64,000 nucleotides of DNA from PALSA-1353 sp050012375 (GCA_050012375.1 JBEKHH010000016.1:1-64000); one strand, 5' to 3'. Numbered from the stretch's first letter, positions 23,243 to 31,585 are shown. Notes: generated from the letters alone by a model not told the origin. Numbers and translations are program-made.

Positions 23243-24928
23243 ATGCGCCTCGCCCTGGCCCAGATCAATCCGACGGTGGGTGACATCGCGGGAAACTGCC
23301 GCAAGGCGATCGATTTCATTGCCCGAGCCAAAGGGCAGGGGGCGCAGCTTGTCGTGTTTCCGGAGTTGTCGGTGATCGGGTATCCGCCCAAGGATTTGCT
23401 GCTCAAGCCGCAGTTTATCGAGGACAACCTGCGTGGGCTGCAATCGATTGCCGAGCATGCCAACGGAATCGATGCGGTCGTGGGGTACGCCGAGCGAAAT
23501 GCCAATCCGGTGGGTCGGCCGCTGCACAATGCCGTGGCCCTGCTCAGGGAGGGTCGCATCGTCAGCCGGCATTTCAAGACGCTGCTTCCGACCTACGACG
23601 TATTTGACGAGAGCCGGTATTTCGAGCCGGGCCCGGCCGAGGAGCGGGAGAACCTCGTGCAGCTCGGCGAGGTGGTGGGGGGGCTGTCCATCTGCGAGGA
23701 TTTGTGGAACGACGAGCGGCTGATTCCCCGCCGGCTTTATCATCGCAATCCAATTGCCGATCTGCATCACGCCGGCGCGCAGCTCATGATCAACACCAGC
23801 GCCAGCCCGTTTGTCGTTGGCAAGCATCAATTCCGCCTGGAACTTTTTTCGTCGCAGGTTCGGCAATACGGTCAGCCGCTGGTTTACGTGAACCAGGTTG
23901 GCGGCAATGACGAATTGGTCTTCGACGGCAACAGCGTGGTCTTTGACCGCGGCGGCAATGTGATTGCGCAGGCCAAGGACTTTGAGGAGGATCTGATCGT
24001 TGTCGATGTTCCCGTCGCCGGCCGATCGGAAACGTCATCGGGCCCGATCAATCGGCCCAGCGAGGGGATCGAATCGATCTATCGTGCGCTGCTGCTGGGA
24101 CTGGGCGATTATGTTCGAAAATGCTCTTTCAAAAGCGTGGTGCTGGGGCTGTCCGGGGGAATCGATTCGGCTCTGACGGCTGCCCTGGCCGTCGCGGCAT
24201 TGGGCAAGGATAAAGTGACCGGCGTGGCCATGCCCAGCCGATTCAGCTCCGACCATTCCGTGGCGGACGCGCGGGCACTCGCGCGGAACCTAGGAATCGC
24301 CCTTCACATCGTCCCGATCAACCAGGTGCATGAGGCGTATGAGAAGACGCTGTCCGGCGTTTTCGAAGGCCGGACGGCTGATGTTACCGAGGAAAACCTC
24401 CAGGCCCGCGTCCGCGGTGCGCTGCTCATGGGATTCAGCAACAAATTCAATCATCTGCTGCTGACCACCGGCAACAAGAGCGAAATCGCCGTGGGATATT
24501 GCACGCTTTACGGCGACATGTGCGGCGGCCTCGCCGTCATCAGCGACGTGCCCAAGACCACCATTTGGGAACTGGCCCGCTGGATCAACCGGCAGGCGGG
24601 GCGCGAGCTGATTCCCCAAAGCAGCATCGACAAGGTTCCCAGCGCCGAGCTTCGCCCCGATCAGACCGATCAGGATTCGCTTCCGCCCTACGAGGTGCTG
24701 GACGCGATTCTTTATCGGTATGTGGAAGAGGAGAAAGGCGCCGCCGAGATCATCGCCGACGGATTCGACGAGCAGACGGTCTTGCGAGTCATCCGCCTGA
24801 TCGATCGCAGCGAGTACAAGCGCCGCCAGGCCGCGCCGGGAATCAAGGTCACCAGTCGCGCCTTCGGCTTCGGCCGGCGGATGCCCATCGCCCAGAACTA
24901 CCAGCCCGCGCCCCCGCTGCCAAAATAG
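23243..24928 (+). CDS. nadE: Glutamine-dependent NAD+ synthetase
   Basis: 561 residues, two domains. The N-terminal nitrilase-type glutaminase has the triad Glu41 (VVFPELSVIGYPP), Lys112 (RHFKTLLPTYDVFDE) and Cys151 (GGLSICEDLWND). The C-terminal synthetase has the P-loop VLGLSGGIDSALTAALA and TTGNKSEIAVGYCTLYGDM. It makes NAD from nicotinate adenine dinucleotide, ATP and glutamine-derived ammonia. The length matches bacterial two-domain NadE. ATG 23243 lies six bases after a TAGGAT that may be a -10, so the leader could be very short. Confidence 0.97.
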   Translation: MRLALAQINPTVGDIAGNCRKAIDFIARAKGQGAQLVVFPELSVIGYPPKDLLLKPQFIEDNLRGLQSIAEHANGIDAVVGYAERNANPVGRPLHNAVALLREGRIVSRHFKTLLPTYDVFDESRYFEPGPAEERENLVQLGEVVGGLSICEDLWNDERLIPRRLYHRNPIADLHHAGAQLMINTSASPFVVGKHQFRLELFSSQVRQYGQPLVYVNQVGGNDELVFDGNSVVFDRGGNVIAQAKDFEEDLIVVDVPVAGRSETSSGPINRPSEGIESIYRALLLGLGDYVRKCSFKSVVLGLSGGIDSALTAALAVAALGKDKVTGVAMPSRFSSDHSVADARALARNLGIALHIVPINQVHEAYEKTLSGVFEGRTADVTEENLQARVRGALLMGFSNKFNHLLLTTGNKSEIAVGYCTLYGDMCGGLAVISDVPKTTIWELARWINRQAGRELIPQSSIDKVPSAELRPDQTDQDSLPPYEVLDAILYRYVEEEKGAAEIIADGFDEQTVLRVIRLIDRSEYKRRQAAPGIKVTSRAFGFGRRMPIAQNYQPAPPLPK

Positions 24929-24950
24929 TCAGCGGCCGTCTCGCAGTCCA

Positions 24951-24977
24951 TTTAGCCCCCGGTGATTCACCGGGGGC
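24951..24977 (+). terminator. TTTAGCC-hairpin after nadE
   Basis: TTTA followed by GCCCCCGGTG-ATT-CACCGGGGGC, a perfect ten-bp stem with a three-base loop, between the convergent nadE and Tad-like genes. No T-tract; probably a bidirectional end. Third member of the hairpin family at 11260 and 16942. Confidence 0.6.
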
Positions 24978-24982
24978 ATCGC

Positions 24983-26311
24983 TCAGCGAACGATCTGGAT
25001 CTGATATTGGGTGATGGTCGCGGTGAAGCCGCCCACGTTGTTGCTCCACTCGTGTCCGTCCATGGTCCCCAGGAACAGCGCGGAAGCGTTGGGCGGAACC
25101 ACGATAATTTGCTGGGTTCCCGTGCTCGTTGACCCATCGCCAACATAGAAGGTTTGGTTAAGCTGCGGTTCCAGCGACGTATAATCGCGCGCGGACTGAA
25201 GGCTGAAATCCAGGCCATTGGGGGTGGAGGGGGCGGAAGACTCAGTGGTCTCCTGAGAACTATCCGCGCCATAGGTCGCCCCGTTCTGGTCCATGAAAAC
25301 GCCGACCACGGAATTGATCGGGATGATAATATTCGATAGGCCGTGTTCCGTGCCGCTCGTGGTGGTGGAACTCTGGGGAAGGCCGGGGTTCGCCGCGTCG
25401 TCGCTGTAACTGGAAGTTGAACCACCGCTGGTGCCGGTCCCGTCGGCATAGACACTGCCCGTGCCACCGTTGAGAAAGCCTTGATTGTTCGACAGATTGT
25501 TCGAATTGTCCAGGATGGAAACCGTGACGATCGATCCCGGCGTAAGAGTCAATTGGAATGCGCTGGGAGAGCCATACGGCTCGCTGCCGGAGTAGTCCGT
25601 CGTATACAGTTTCGTCGAACTCGGTTCTGTCGGCGGTGTGTAATTACCAGAGGACCCCGCGGCGGCAACCGCCGCGGCAACAGCCGCCGGGTTCGCCACG
25701 TCACTTTTCCACGGGTGGGTGGTGTTTTTCGATGGGCTGTCATATCCGGGATCCGGCACGCTGCCCTGCGTGCCCGCAGGCTCTCCCGCCAGCCACGGGT
25801 CCCCGTGCGCCGAAACAAACTGAGTGGTTGTACTCGGCTCGGCAACCAACGCGGCCACCGAAGTCGCCGTCACGCTGCACGTCGACATGCCAATCATCGT
25901 GCCGAACAGCAGAGGAATCTTGACCTGGTTCGCGGGGACTTGCACCTGGACGGCCTGGTATGTGGTGACATTGTCCGCGCTGCCGCTGGAGCTGAACACG
26001 CCGGTACTCTTATTCCAGATGCCCATTTGGATGTTGGAATTGGTCAAAGTGAGCGCGGCGCCGTTCACGTTGTTGCTGCCCGCGATGGAGATCGCCTCGG
26101 TTCGGATGGAGGAAAGTCCCTGCGGCAGGCAGGCCGCGCCGGCGCGCGCCGCGGCGTCCACCGCCCGGCGCAGTTCCGTCTTGGACGTCTGAACGCGCCC
26201 CCAGTCCACCGCCAGCGAGCAGAAGCTCAGCATCGCCACCAGGGTCAGGATCACGTACACGATCGCCACACCTGAACGCCGACTGTCCGAAGCAGATATT
26301 TTGTACCGCAT
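24983..26311 (-). CDS. Tad-like pilus-assembly/secreted protein
   Basis: 442 residues. An N-terminal membrane helix (VAIVYVILTLVAMLSFCSLAVDWG) is followed by KTELRRAVDAAARAGAACLP, the signature of the TadE/TadG-like (putative Flp pilus-assembly Tad) family with its early hydrophobic helix and Ala-rich coiled segment. The rest is Ser/Thr/Gly-rich and probably extracytoplasmic. No other tad or flp genes are present, so it is an orphan. Such orphans are common in planctomycetes, where their role is unknown. Confidence 0.8.
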   Translation of the reverse strand: MRYKISASDSRRSGVAIVYVILTLVAMLSFCSLAVDWGRVQTSKTELRRAVDAAARAGAACLPQGLSSIRTEAISIAGSNNVNGAALTLTNSNIQMGIWNKSTGVFSSSGSADNVTTYQAVQVQVPANQVKIPLLFGTMIGMSTCSVTATSVAALVAEPSTTTQFVSAHGDPWLAGEPAGTQGSVPDPGYDSPSKNTTHPWKSDVANPAAVAAAVAAAGSSGNYTPPTEPSSTKLYTTDYSGSEPYGSPSAFQLTLTPGSIVTVSILDNSNNLSNNQGFLNGGTGSVYADGTGTSGGSTSSYSDDAANPGLPQSSTTTSGTEHGLSNIIIPINSVVGVFMDQNGATYGADSSQETTESSAPSTPNGLDFSLQSARDYTSLEPQLNQTFYVGDGSTSTGTQQIIVVPPNASALFLGTMDGHEWSNNVGGFTATITQYQIQIVR

Positions 26312-26431
26312 ACCAGCACTATCGGCCGCTAAGGGCAGTGAGTTAATCTCGCGGTCCGATAAAAATGGAGCGGGCGAGAAAGCTAACGCCGTTATGGTTT
26401 AAGAGGTGCGTATCAAGTTTGCGACGGCTTC

Positions 26432-26965
26432 TCAGTGCCTGCGCCAGAAGAAAAGATACGCCAGGACCGCAAGCGCATTCACCAGCGTTACAAGAGCGGC
26501 GTTGCCAAGTATTGCACGTGCGCCGGGGGGGCATGCGTCCAAGGGTGCGTTGATCCATACCAGGGGTTTCAGATAGATCGGGACCGGCCGATCAACATCC
26601 TCCGGCACCGCCACAGCCGGGGCCTTTGCCGGCTCCGACGCTGGAGCTGAATCGCTTGATTCAAAGCCGGCGGCCCGCAAAAGGGCCGATCGCTCGTCCC
26701 CGGTGGGTTGGCCGTTTGCCCCGTCGGACGCTTCGGGGGTGTTGGGCGAATCGAATCCAGCCGCCTCCAGCAGCGCGGCGCGTTCGGGACCTTCGGCCAA
26801 TGCCTCAACTGTAGCGGCGGCGATGGAATCGAGAGCGGCGGATTCGGCGGCGGGTGTTTTGGCGGATTTCGGCTTGCAGTCGGCGTCGGCCAAAAGACGA
26901 TCGATCTCGCTGGCCGCCAATTGGGAAAGCAGTTCGTCGGCGTCAACCGCGGGTGCCTGTACCAT
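26432..26965 (-). CDS. Tail-anchored acidic protein with internal repeats
   Basis: 177 residues, acidic and Ala-rich, with one C-terminal transmembrane helix (LGNAALVTLVNALAVLAYLF) and a basic end. Two similar units, ERAALLEAAGFDSPNTPEAS and ERSALLRAAGFESSDSAPAS, repeat within it. The N-terminus (DELLSQLAASEIDRLLADAD) is an amphipathic helix. The start is ATG 26965, preceded by AAGGAAGGA. I do not recognise a family; topology suggests a cytoplasmic helical body tethered to the membrane. Confidence 0.65.
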   Translation of the reverse strand: MVQAPAVDADELLSQLAASEIDRLLADADCKPKSAKTPAAESAALDSIAAATVEALAEGPERAALLEAAGFDSPNTPEASDGANGQPTGDERSALLRAAGFESSDSAPASEPAKAPAVAVPEDVDRPVPIYLKPLVWINAPLDACPPGARAILGNAALVTLVNALAVLAYLFFWRRH

Positions 26966-27022
26966 AGGAATCCTTCCTTGAGGCCGCGCCTCCATGCGCT
27001 TCTTCGGACACCTTTGACATCA

Positions 27023-27113
27023 GCATAACCTTGCGGCGCCGCCGAGGCAACGCGCCAGGGCCACTCCTCTGGGTTGCCGTCAATCCGCCGCGGTCCGATA
27101 ATCGGTTCCCATG
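27023..27113 (+). repeat. 91-bp direct repeat, copy 1 (left of the BrnT-type module)
   Basis: Matches 27888-27978 without gaps (offset exactly 865 bases) apart from about a dozen substitutions, most of them within nine bases near the left end and three before the final ATG. The second copy is the natural upstream region and start codon of rsmE; here the copy runs into unrelated sequence. The two copies bracket the toxin-antitoxin pair. Confidence 0.85.
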
Positions 27114-27232
27114 ACGCGTCTCTTGCCGCCGTCCCCGAGGCGAGCCAGAACCAAGTCGCCTGCCCCGCTGCAAACGCACGGAGAGCAGAACCCGGAAAAG
27201 AATCACGGCGCAATCGGGAGCGGAAACGCCTT

Positions 27233-27279
27233 AAATTATATAATTTTCTCTGGCGTTCGCAAATTATATTATATAATTT
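27233..27279. promoter_or_regulatory. Paired AT palindromes: operator/promoter of the BrnT-type module
   Basis: AAATTATATAATTT (27233-27246) is a perfect 14-bp palindrome, and AAATTATATTATATAATTT (27261-27279) is a perfect 19-bp odd palindrome with the same half-site. They are 14 bases apart in otherwise GC-rich DNA. TATAAT at 27272-27277 can serve as the -10. The position before the toxin gene fits autorepression by the RHH antitoxin. Confidence 0.75.
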
Positions 27280-27284
27280 AGTCC

Positions 27285-27542
27285 ATGGGCAGCTTCCGCT
27301 GGAACGAATGGAATTTGGATCATGTGACACGACACGGCGTTTCGGTGGTCGAGGCTGAAAAGGTAGTAAGGCGAGCCAGCAGGCCGTGGCCTCGTCGTGC
27401 TGGAGAGAGAAAATGGATAGTCGAGGGCCGCGGCCTGGGAGATCGTCCGGTACGCGTGGTGTATCTGGTCGATTCCGATGACGCAATTTTCATCATTCAC
27501 GCCATGCCGCTGACCACGCGGCGGCGGCGACGGAGCCGGTGA
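27285..27542 (+). CDS. brnT: BrnT-family (DUF497) toxin
   Basis: 85 residues: FRWNEWNLDHVTRHGVSVVE at the start and RVVYLVDSDDAIFIIHAMPL near the end match the BrnT/DUF497 RNase-like fold, with the conserved N-terminal W.xxN..H..RHGV and the closing IHA. BrnT toxins cleave RNA and are neutralised by a DNA-binding antitoxin encoded directly downstream, as here. Overlaps the next gene by four bases (GTGA). The C-terminal tail is strongly basic. Confidence 0.82.
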   Translation: MGSFRWNEWNLDHVTRHGVSVVEAEKVVRRASRPWPRRAGERKWIVEGRGLGDRPVRVVYLVDSDDAIFIIHAMPLTTRRRRRSR

Positions 27543-27871
27543 CTATGAAGAACAAGAAGTCCCCCGTCGAAAGATTTATGGCGCTCTCTGATGCCGAGAA
27601 GGAAGCGGAGATCGCGCCATTCCAGAAGGAAGATTTGGGCCCTGGCTTGCCGGGACGGGCGCTCACGCCCGCGGAACGCAAGAGATGGCAGCGGGTCAAG
27701 CGAGGCCTCGGACGACCTAAGATTGGCCAGGGCGCGGCGATCGTACCCGTCAGTATCGAGCGCGGGCTGCTCCAGAAAGTCGATGCCTATGCGCGAGCGA
27801 ATCGTCTCAAACGGTCGCAGATGGTGGCCGAGGGACTGCGGCTGCTCATGCGAACCCGAAAGGCGGGATGA
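27539..27871 (+). CDS. RHH-type antitoxin partner of the BrnT-like toxin
   Basis: 110 residues. The last 45 (AAIVPVSIERGLLQKVDAYA, then KRSQMVAEGLRLLMR) form a CopG-like ribbon-helix-helix domain: a strand, then two helices. The first 60 residues are charged and likely bind the toxin. Start GTG 27539 overlaps the toxin stop; ATG 27545 is the alternative. It is longer than classical BrnA and starts differently, so it is a BrnA-like partner rather than BrnA proper. It probably represses the module via the palindromes at 27233-27279. Confidence 0.75.
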   Translation: MTMKNKKSPVERFMALSDAEKEAEIAPFQKEDLGPGLPGRALTPAERKRWQRVKRGLGRPKIGQGAAIVPVSIERGLLQKVDAYARANRLKRSQMVAEGLRLLMRTRKAG

Positions 27872-27887
27872 CGTGAAAACCAAACGG

Positions 27888-27978
27888 GCATAACCTAGCC
27901 GAAGCGCCGAGGCAACGCGCCAGGGCCACTCCTCTGGGTTGCCGTCAATCCGCCGCGGTCCGATAATTCTTTCCCATG
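27888..27978 (+). repeat. 91-bp direct repeat, copy 2 (upstream region and start codon of rsmE)
   Basis: Second copy of the repeat at 27023-27113. It ends at the rsmE ATG and includes GATAAT (27962-27967), a plausible -10 eight bases from the start. This copy is therefore the functional promoter region. Confidence 0.85.
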
Positions 27979-28737
27979 CGGCGAATACTTGTGCCTCAGG
28001 CCCACCTCGGGCGGATCGATCTTCCGCCGGCGCAGGCCCACCACCTGCGCGACGTTCTTCGCATGAGCGAAGGGGCGGAGCTTGAAATCTTCGATTCCGC
28101 CGGCGCAAGCGGGCGGGGGCGAATCGTGTCGATCGCCCCGGGCTCGGTCTCCATCCAGATCGAGCAGGTCGATCCTCCGCGCGCCCAGCGGCCGCCGCTG
28201 GCCGTCGCCGCTGCCGTGCCCAAGGCAGCACGCGCGGATTGGATGATCGAAAAACTCAGCGAGCTGTGCGTCGATCGCTTCATTCCCCTGGCAGCCCAGC
28301 GCAGCGTGGTTTTGCCGCGGGGCCAGGCGAAGGTTCAACGCTGGCGGAGATTGGCGGAGGAATCGGCCCGGCAATCCGGGCGGCGTTACGTCATGCGCAT
28401 CGACCCCCTCGCCGAGCCGCGGACCGTTCTGGACCAAGCTCGCAGCGAAAATATGACGGCGTGGTATTTGTCTCCAGCCGATGACGCCGTGCCGATTTTT
28501 CAATTGGCCGGCGACATGCCGTCAGGGCTGGTGCTTCTGGTCGGCCCGGAAGGGGGATGGAGTCCGGCGGAGATCGAGGCCTTCGCTGCCGCGCGAATCG
28601 TCGCCGCCCGTATTACCCAAACGATTCTTCGGGTTGAAACGGCGGCCGTGGCGGCGGCGGCGGTCGTGCAATCCGCCTTGACGCTCGGGCCGCCTGCCGC
28701 GACCATCCTTCCCGACGCCTCCAGGAAATCGTCTTGA
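27976..28737 (+). CDS. rsmE: 16S rRNA m3U1498 methyltransferase
   Basis: 253 residues. N-terminal PUA-like domain (RRILVPQAHLGRIDLPPAQA with HHLRDVLRM), then a SPOUT knotted fold with LVLLVGPEGGWSPAEIEAF and ARITQTILRVETAAVAAAAV, the AdoMet-binding knot of RsmE. It methylates N3 of U1498 in the small ribosomal subunit. The stop overlaps the next start by four bases (TTGA). Its 5' region is the second copy of the direct repeat. Confidence 0.95.
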   Translation: MRRILVPQAHLGRIDLPPAQAHHLRDVLRMSEGAELEIFDSAGASGRGRIVSIAPGSVSIQIEQVDPPRAQRPPLAVAAAVPKAARADWMIEKLSELCVDRFIPLAAQRSVVLPRGQAKVQRWRRLAEESARQSGRRYVMRIDPLAEPRTVLDQARSENMTAWYLSPADDAVPIFQLAGDMPSGLVLLVGPEGGWSPAEIEAFAAARIVAARITQTILRVETAAVAAAAVVQSALTLGPPAATILPDASRKSS

Positions 28738-29447
28738 GCCAATATCCCTATCCCCCGCCGCCCTATTCCCCGCCGATGGTCGATCCCTCGGCTTGGGCCT
28801 ACGCCCCGCCACGTTCCGAAGCCCTCGCCGCGGGCTTGTGGCAGTTGATCCTCGGGGCCTTGATTTTCCTCGGCGGCACCTGCGTCGGCGCCGCCATTTG
28901 GGTTGCCCCGGACGAGCTTGTCATGCAAGCGGCGCGGCAGCAGCAGGCTTCGCTTCCTCAAATGCAGAATTTCACGCTCGTGCAGGAAATCCGCCTGGTC
29001 TTCTTGGTCTTTTCCGGAATGATGTTGCTCACCGGCGGATTGCTTCTGCTCCTGACCATTTTCGTCCGCAAGGGCGGAAAGGCATCCACGGTCTGTTCGA
29101 TCGCCGTGAACTGCATCGTCGGCTTGTTCCTGGCGTTGAGTTTGCTCAGCGACTTACTTCAGGTGGCCGGCAATCCGATGGTGATTGCTCCGCTGCTGCT
29201 CACTTTGGGCGTTCTGGGTTTGTGCATCGTTACCATCGCCAAGCTTGTCGTCGCGCTCAAATCCTCCGGCAGCGCACAGGCGCAGGCGATGCAACAGGCG
29301 TACTATTGGATGATGCAACAGCAGGCCGGAGGGTACGGCCAGGCCGGATACGGCGGCTATCTCCCGCCACAAGATGCTCCGCCGCCAGCGCCCGAGAATC
29401 CCCCTGTTCCGCCCGGCGATAGCGGGGGTCAACCGCCGGGTGCATAA
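28734..29447 (+). CDS. Four-helix membrane protein with Pro-rich ends
   Basis: 237 residues. A Pro/Tyr-rich N-terminus (SQYPYPPPPYSPPMVDPS), four hydrophobic helices (about 33-60, 88-113, 122-146, 149-177), then a Gln/Gly/Tyr-rich and Pro-rich C-terminal tail. No known domain. The start is TTG 28734 inside the rsmE stop, so it is translationally coupled. The low-complexity ends suggest a scaffold or an unfolded cytoplasmic tail. Confidence 0.7.
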   Translation: MSQYPYPPPPYSPPMVDPSAWAYAPPRSEALAAGLWQLILGALIFLGGTCVGAAIWVAPDELVMQAARQQQASLPQMQNFTLVQEIRLVFLVFSGMMLLTGGLLLLLTIFVRKGGKASTVCSIAVNCIVGLFLALSLLSDLLQVAGNPMVIAPLLLTLGVLGLCIVTIAKLVVALKSSGSAQAQAMQQAYYWMMQQQAGGYGQAGYGGYLPPQDAPPPAPENPPVPPGDSGGQPPGA

Positions 29448-29899
29448 CTGAATCGGCGGGAACAAGGGCGAATAAACCAAGACGATGATGATCGGTTGCG
29501 GTGTTCCCGACGGCCGAAGGCGCCAACTCGAACGTAACAGGCGCTGCCGCCGCGGACAGGAACATACGGCTCCAAACTGAATGGCCTGCCCACCCGCCAC
29601 TGCTTTCGCCAGAAACATCGGCCATCGTCGGTGGAGGTTCCACAGGATCTTCGGCGGGAGGTCGGACAGTGGGGGTTGTGAAGGACGGTTGAGGTCGCGC
29701 TTGGGCGCGAAACTCATTCGCATTTGCCGCGGCACGCGGCGAACTTTAGTCTTTCGATTGCCGACAGCCTGTTCGATGGCCGACGGGCCAGCCAGGTGCG
29801 TCCGCGGCGGCAGCGCCTTATCCTATACGAGCCGGCGCCGCCGATCGTCACGGAGGATTCAACCGATCATCTTCCCGCATCTTCTTGATCGATTTGCCC
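29448..29899. other. Intergenic stretch, no supportable gene
   Basis: About 450 bases between two genes facing each other. Short open frames exist on both strands but none shows a recognisable family, Shine-Dalgarno or coherent composition. I see no RNA gene or clear terminator. Confidence 0.5.
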
Positions 29900-30991
29900 T
29901 CAGCCCCCTTCGATCCCCAGCGATCGCGAAAAGTAATCCTGCTTCATCGCCGCCTTGGCCAACGCGAGCGTCTCCTCAGCCAGGACGTTGGCCCGGCGCG
30001 TGCCGTTTCGCAGTGCATCCAGAACGTCATCCGGCCGGGATTCATATTGTTTTCGCCGCGTGCGAATCGGCTCGATCAGCGTGTTCAACACCTCGACCAA
30101 CTTTCGCTTGATGATGACGTCGCCGACTTTGCCGGCGCGGTAGGCCGCCTCATGCTCGGCCACCCACGCTTTGTCGGGATTGAATGTTTCGTGGAATATC
30201 CAGAGCGGATTGTTCTCCACCGTGCCGGGATCGGTGGCCCGGATGCGCTTGGGATCGGTGTACATCCCCATGACTTTTTTCTGAACGGCATCCGAATCAT
30301 CCGAAAGATAAATGGCGTTGTTGAGTGATTTGCTCATCTTGAGCAATTCGCCCGTGGGTCCGGGAGCGCCCGTGCCGACGAGCCGGCGCACGCGCCCGAG
30401 CTTGGGCTCGATGACCGGAAACACCCCGCCGCGCGCGACGTAATCCCCATCTTCGGTGTGCGGATCGACGCCGCAGTAAATCTGGTCGAATCGCCTGGCC
30501 ACCTCCCGCGTCATTTCCAGATGCGGAAGCTGGTCTTCCCCCACCGGCACCAGGGCCGGGCGAAAGGCCAAAATGTCGGCGCATTGCCCCACGGCATAGA
30601 GCGGAAAACCGAAGGAAATCTCCTCGCCGAGCCCCTTGTCACGGATTTCCTCCTTCAGCGTGGGATTGCGCATCACCCGATTGAACGGCAGGAGCATGGC
30701 GAAGAAAAAAGCCAATTCGTCAATGGCCGGTACTTCGCTTTGAATGAACAGCGTGCTGCGGTTGGGATCGATCCCCACGGCCAGGTAATCCGTGGCGATG
30801 TCCAGCACGGACTGCCGAATCTCGGCCGGCTTATCAGCCCGGGTCGTGAAAGCATGCTTATTAGCGATGATGAAATAGCAATCATACTGATCCTGCAACG
30901 CCAGCCGATTTTCGACACTGCCGACGTAATGGCCCAGATGAAGCCTGCCCGTCGGCGTATCGCCGGTAAGAATCCGCTTGCGCGCGTCCAT
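29900..30991 (-). CDS. trpS: Tryptophanyl-tRNA synthetase
   Basis: 363 residues, class I. GDTPTGRLHLGHYVGSVEN holds the HIGH motif (HLGH) and LLKMSKSLNNAIYL holds KMSKS. The start is ATG 30991 (DARKRILTG); the frame stays open into the upstream inverted repeat, but that part is not coding. TATAAA (31004-30999) ends seven bases before the ATG, so the mRNA may be leaderless. Confidence 0.97.
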   Translation of the reverse strand: MDARKRILTGDTPTGRLHLGHYVGSVENRLALQDQYDCYFIIANKHAFTTRADKPAEIRQSVLDIATDYLAVGIDPNRSTLFIQSEVPAIDELAFFFAMLLPFNRVMRNPTLKEEIRDKGLGEEISFGFPLYAVGQCADILAFRPALVPVGEDQLPHLEMTREVARRFDQIYCGVDPHTEDGDYVARGGVFPVIEPKLGRVRRLVGTGAPGPTGELLKMSKSLNNAIYLSDDSDAVQKKVMGMYTDPKRIRATDPGTVENNPLWIFHETFNPDKAWVAEHEAAYRAGKVGDVIIKRKLVEVLNTLIEPIRTRRKQYESRPDDVLDALRNGTRRANVLAEETLALAKAAMKQDYFSRSLGIEGG

Positions 30992-31077
30992 GGGCGGATT
31001 TATACGATAATGCGGGAAAAGAATCGAACGGCGCAGCTTATCCCCTCGCCCCGGCATTCCGGCAGGAACAAGGACGA

Positions 31078-31240
31078 TTGAACCGCCAAGACGCCAAGAA
31101 AGCCAAGATTTTTGGCCACAGATGAAAGACCGATGCACGCAGATAAAAGACGTTATTGATCGCATTCCATCTGCGTGGATCTGATTTTCATCCGTGGCAA
31201 ATATGCCTTTCTTGGCGTCCTTGGCGTCTTGGCGGTTCAT
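31078..31240. repeat. Long inverted repeat (MITE-like), CGCCAAGA units
   Basis: Left arm (31078-31144) and right arm (about 31167-31240) pair over some 65-70 bases with scattered mismatches. Both start TGAACCGCCAAGACGCCAAG and both contain TGCCAC/GGCCAC-GATGAAA and CACGCAGAT further in. It encodes no protein of its own and resembles short non-autonomous elements or dispersed repeats. Confidence 0.8.
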
Positions 31241-31332
31241 TTACTTCCGTTCAGGAATTTTGCCAGACTCAAGGCCATGGTGAGGGATCCCCTTGCCGAT
31301 CAGAGTGACTTCGAGAGAATCTGCGAGGAATC

Positions 31333-31578
31333 ATGAAAAGCAAATCGGCAAACAGAAAAGCTCGCGTTGGCTCGGCCAAGAAAGACCCCAACCGATACCC
31401 CAAGGGTTTGAACCGCCGAAAGGTGCAAGCGATCATCGCTCACTACGATCACCAGACCGATGATCAGGCGATTGCCGAAGCCGAAGCGGCGTACGACGGC
31501 AAAACAACCACCATGATGCAGATTCCCAACGAACTGGTGCCGAAAGTCCGCAAGCTCCTTGCCAAACGGGCTGGATAG
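31333..31578 (+). CDS. Small basic protein paired with DUF2283
   Basis: 81 residues: a lysine-rich N-terminus (SAKKDPNRYPKGLNRRKVQA), a middle with HYDHQTDDQAIAEAEAAY, and a C-terminal MQIPNELVPKVRKLLAKR. This looks like the short antitoxin-like family often encoded beside DUF4258 or DUF2283 proteins. It precedes a DUF2283 gene by eight bases, suggesting a two-gene module. Function unproven. Confidence 0.65.
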   Translation: MKSKSANRKARVGSAKKDPNRYPKGLNRRKVQAIIAHYDHQTDDQAIAEAEAAYDGKTTTMMQIPNELVPKVRKLLAKRAG

Positions 31579-31585
31579 AAAAGAA

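Noticed and set aside
29257..29643. Minus-strand gene between the Pro-rich membrane protein and trpS
   Set aside because: No family, no ribosome site, and half of it lies opposite the coding region of the preceding gene.
30992..31240. N-terminal extension of trpS
   Set aside because: The extra codons fall in the inverted repeat and spacer, with no synthetase similarity.
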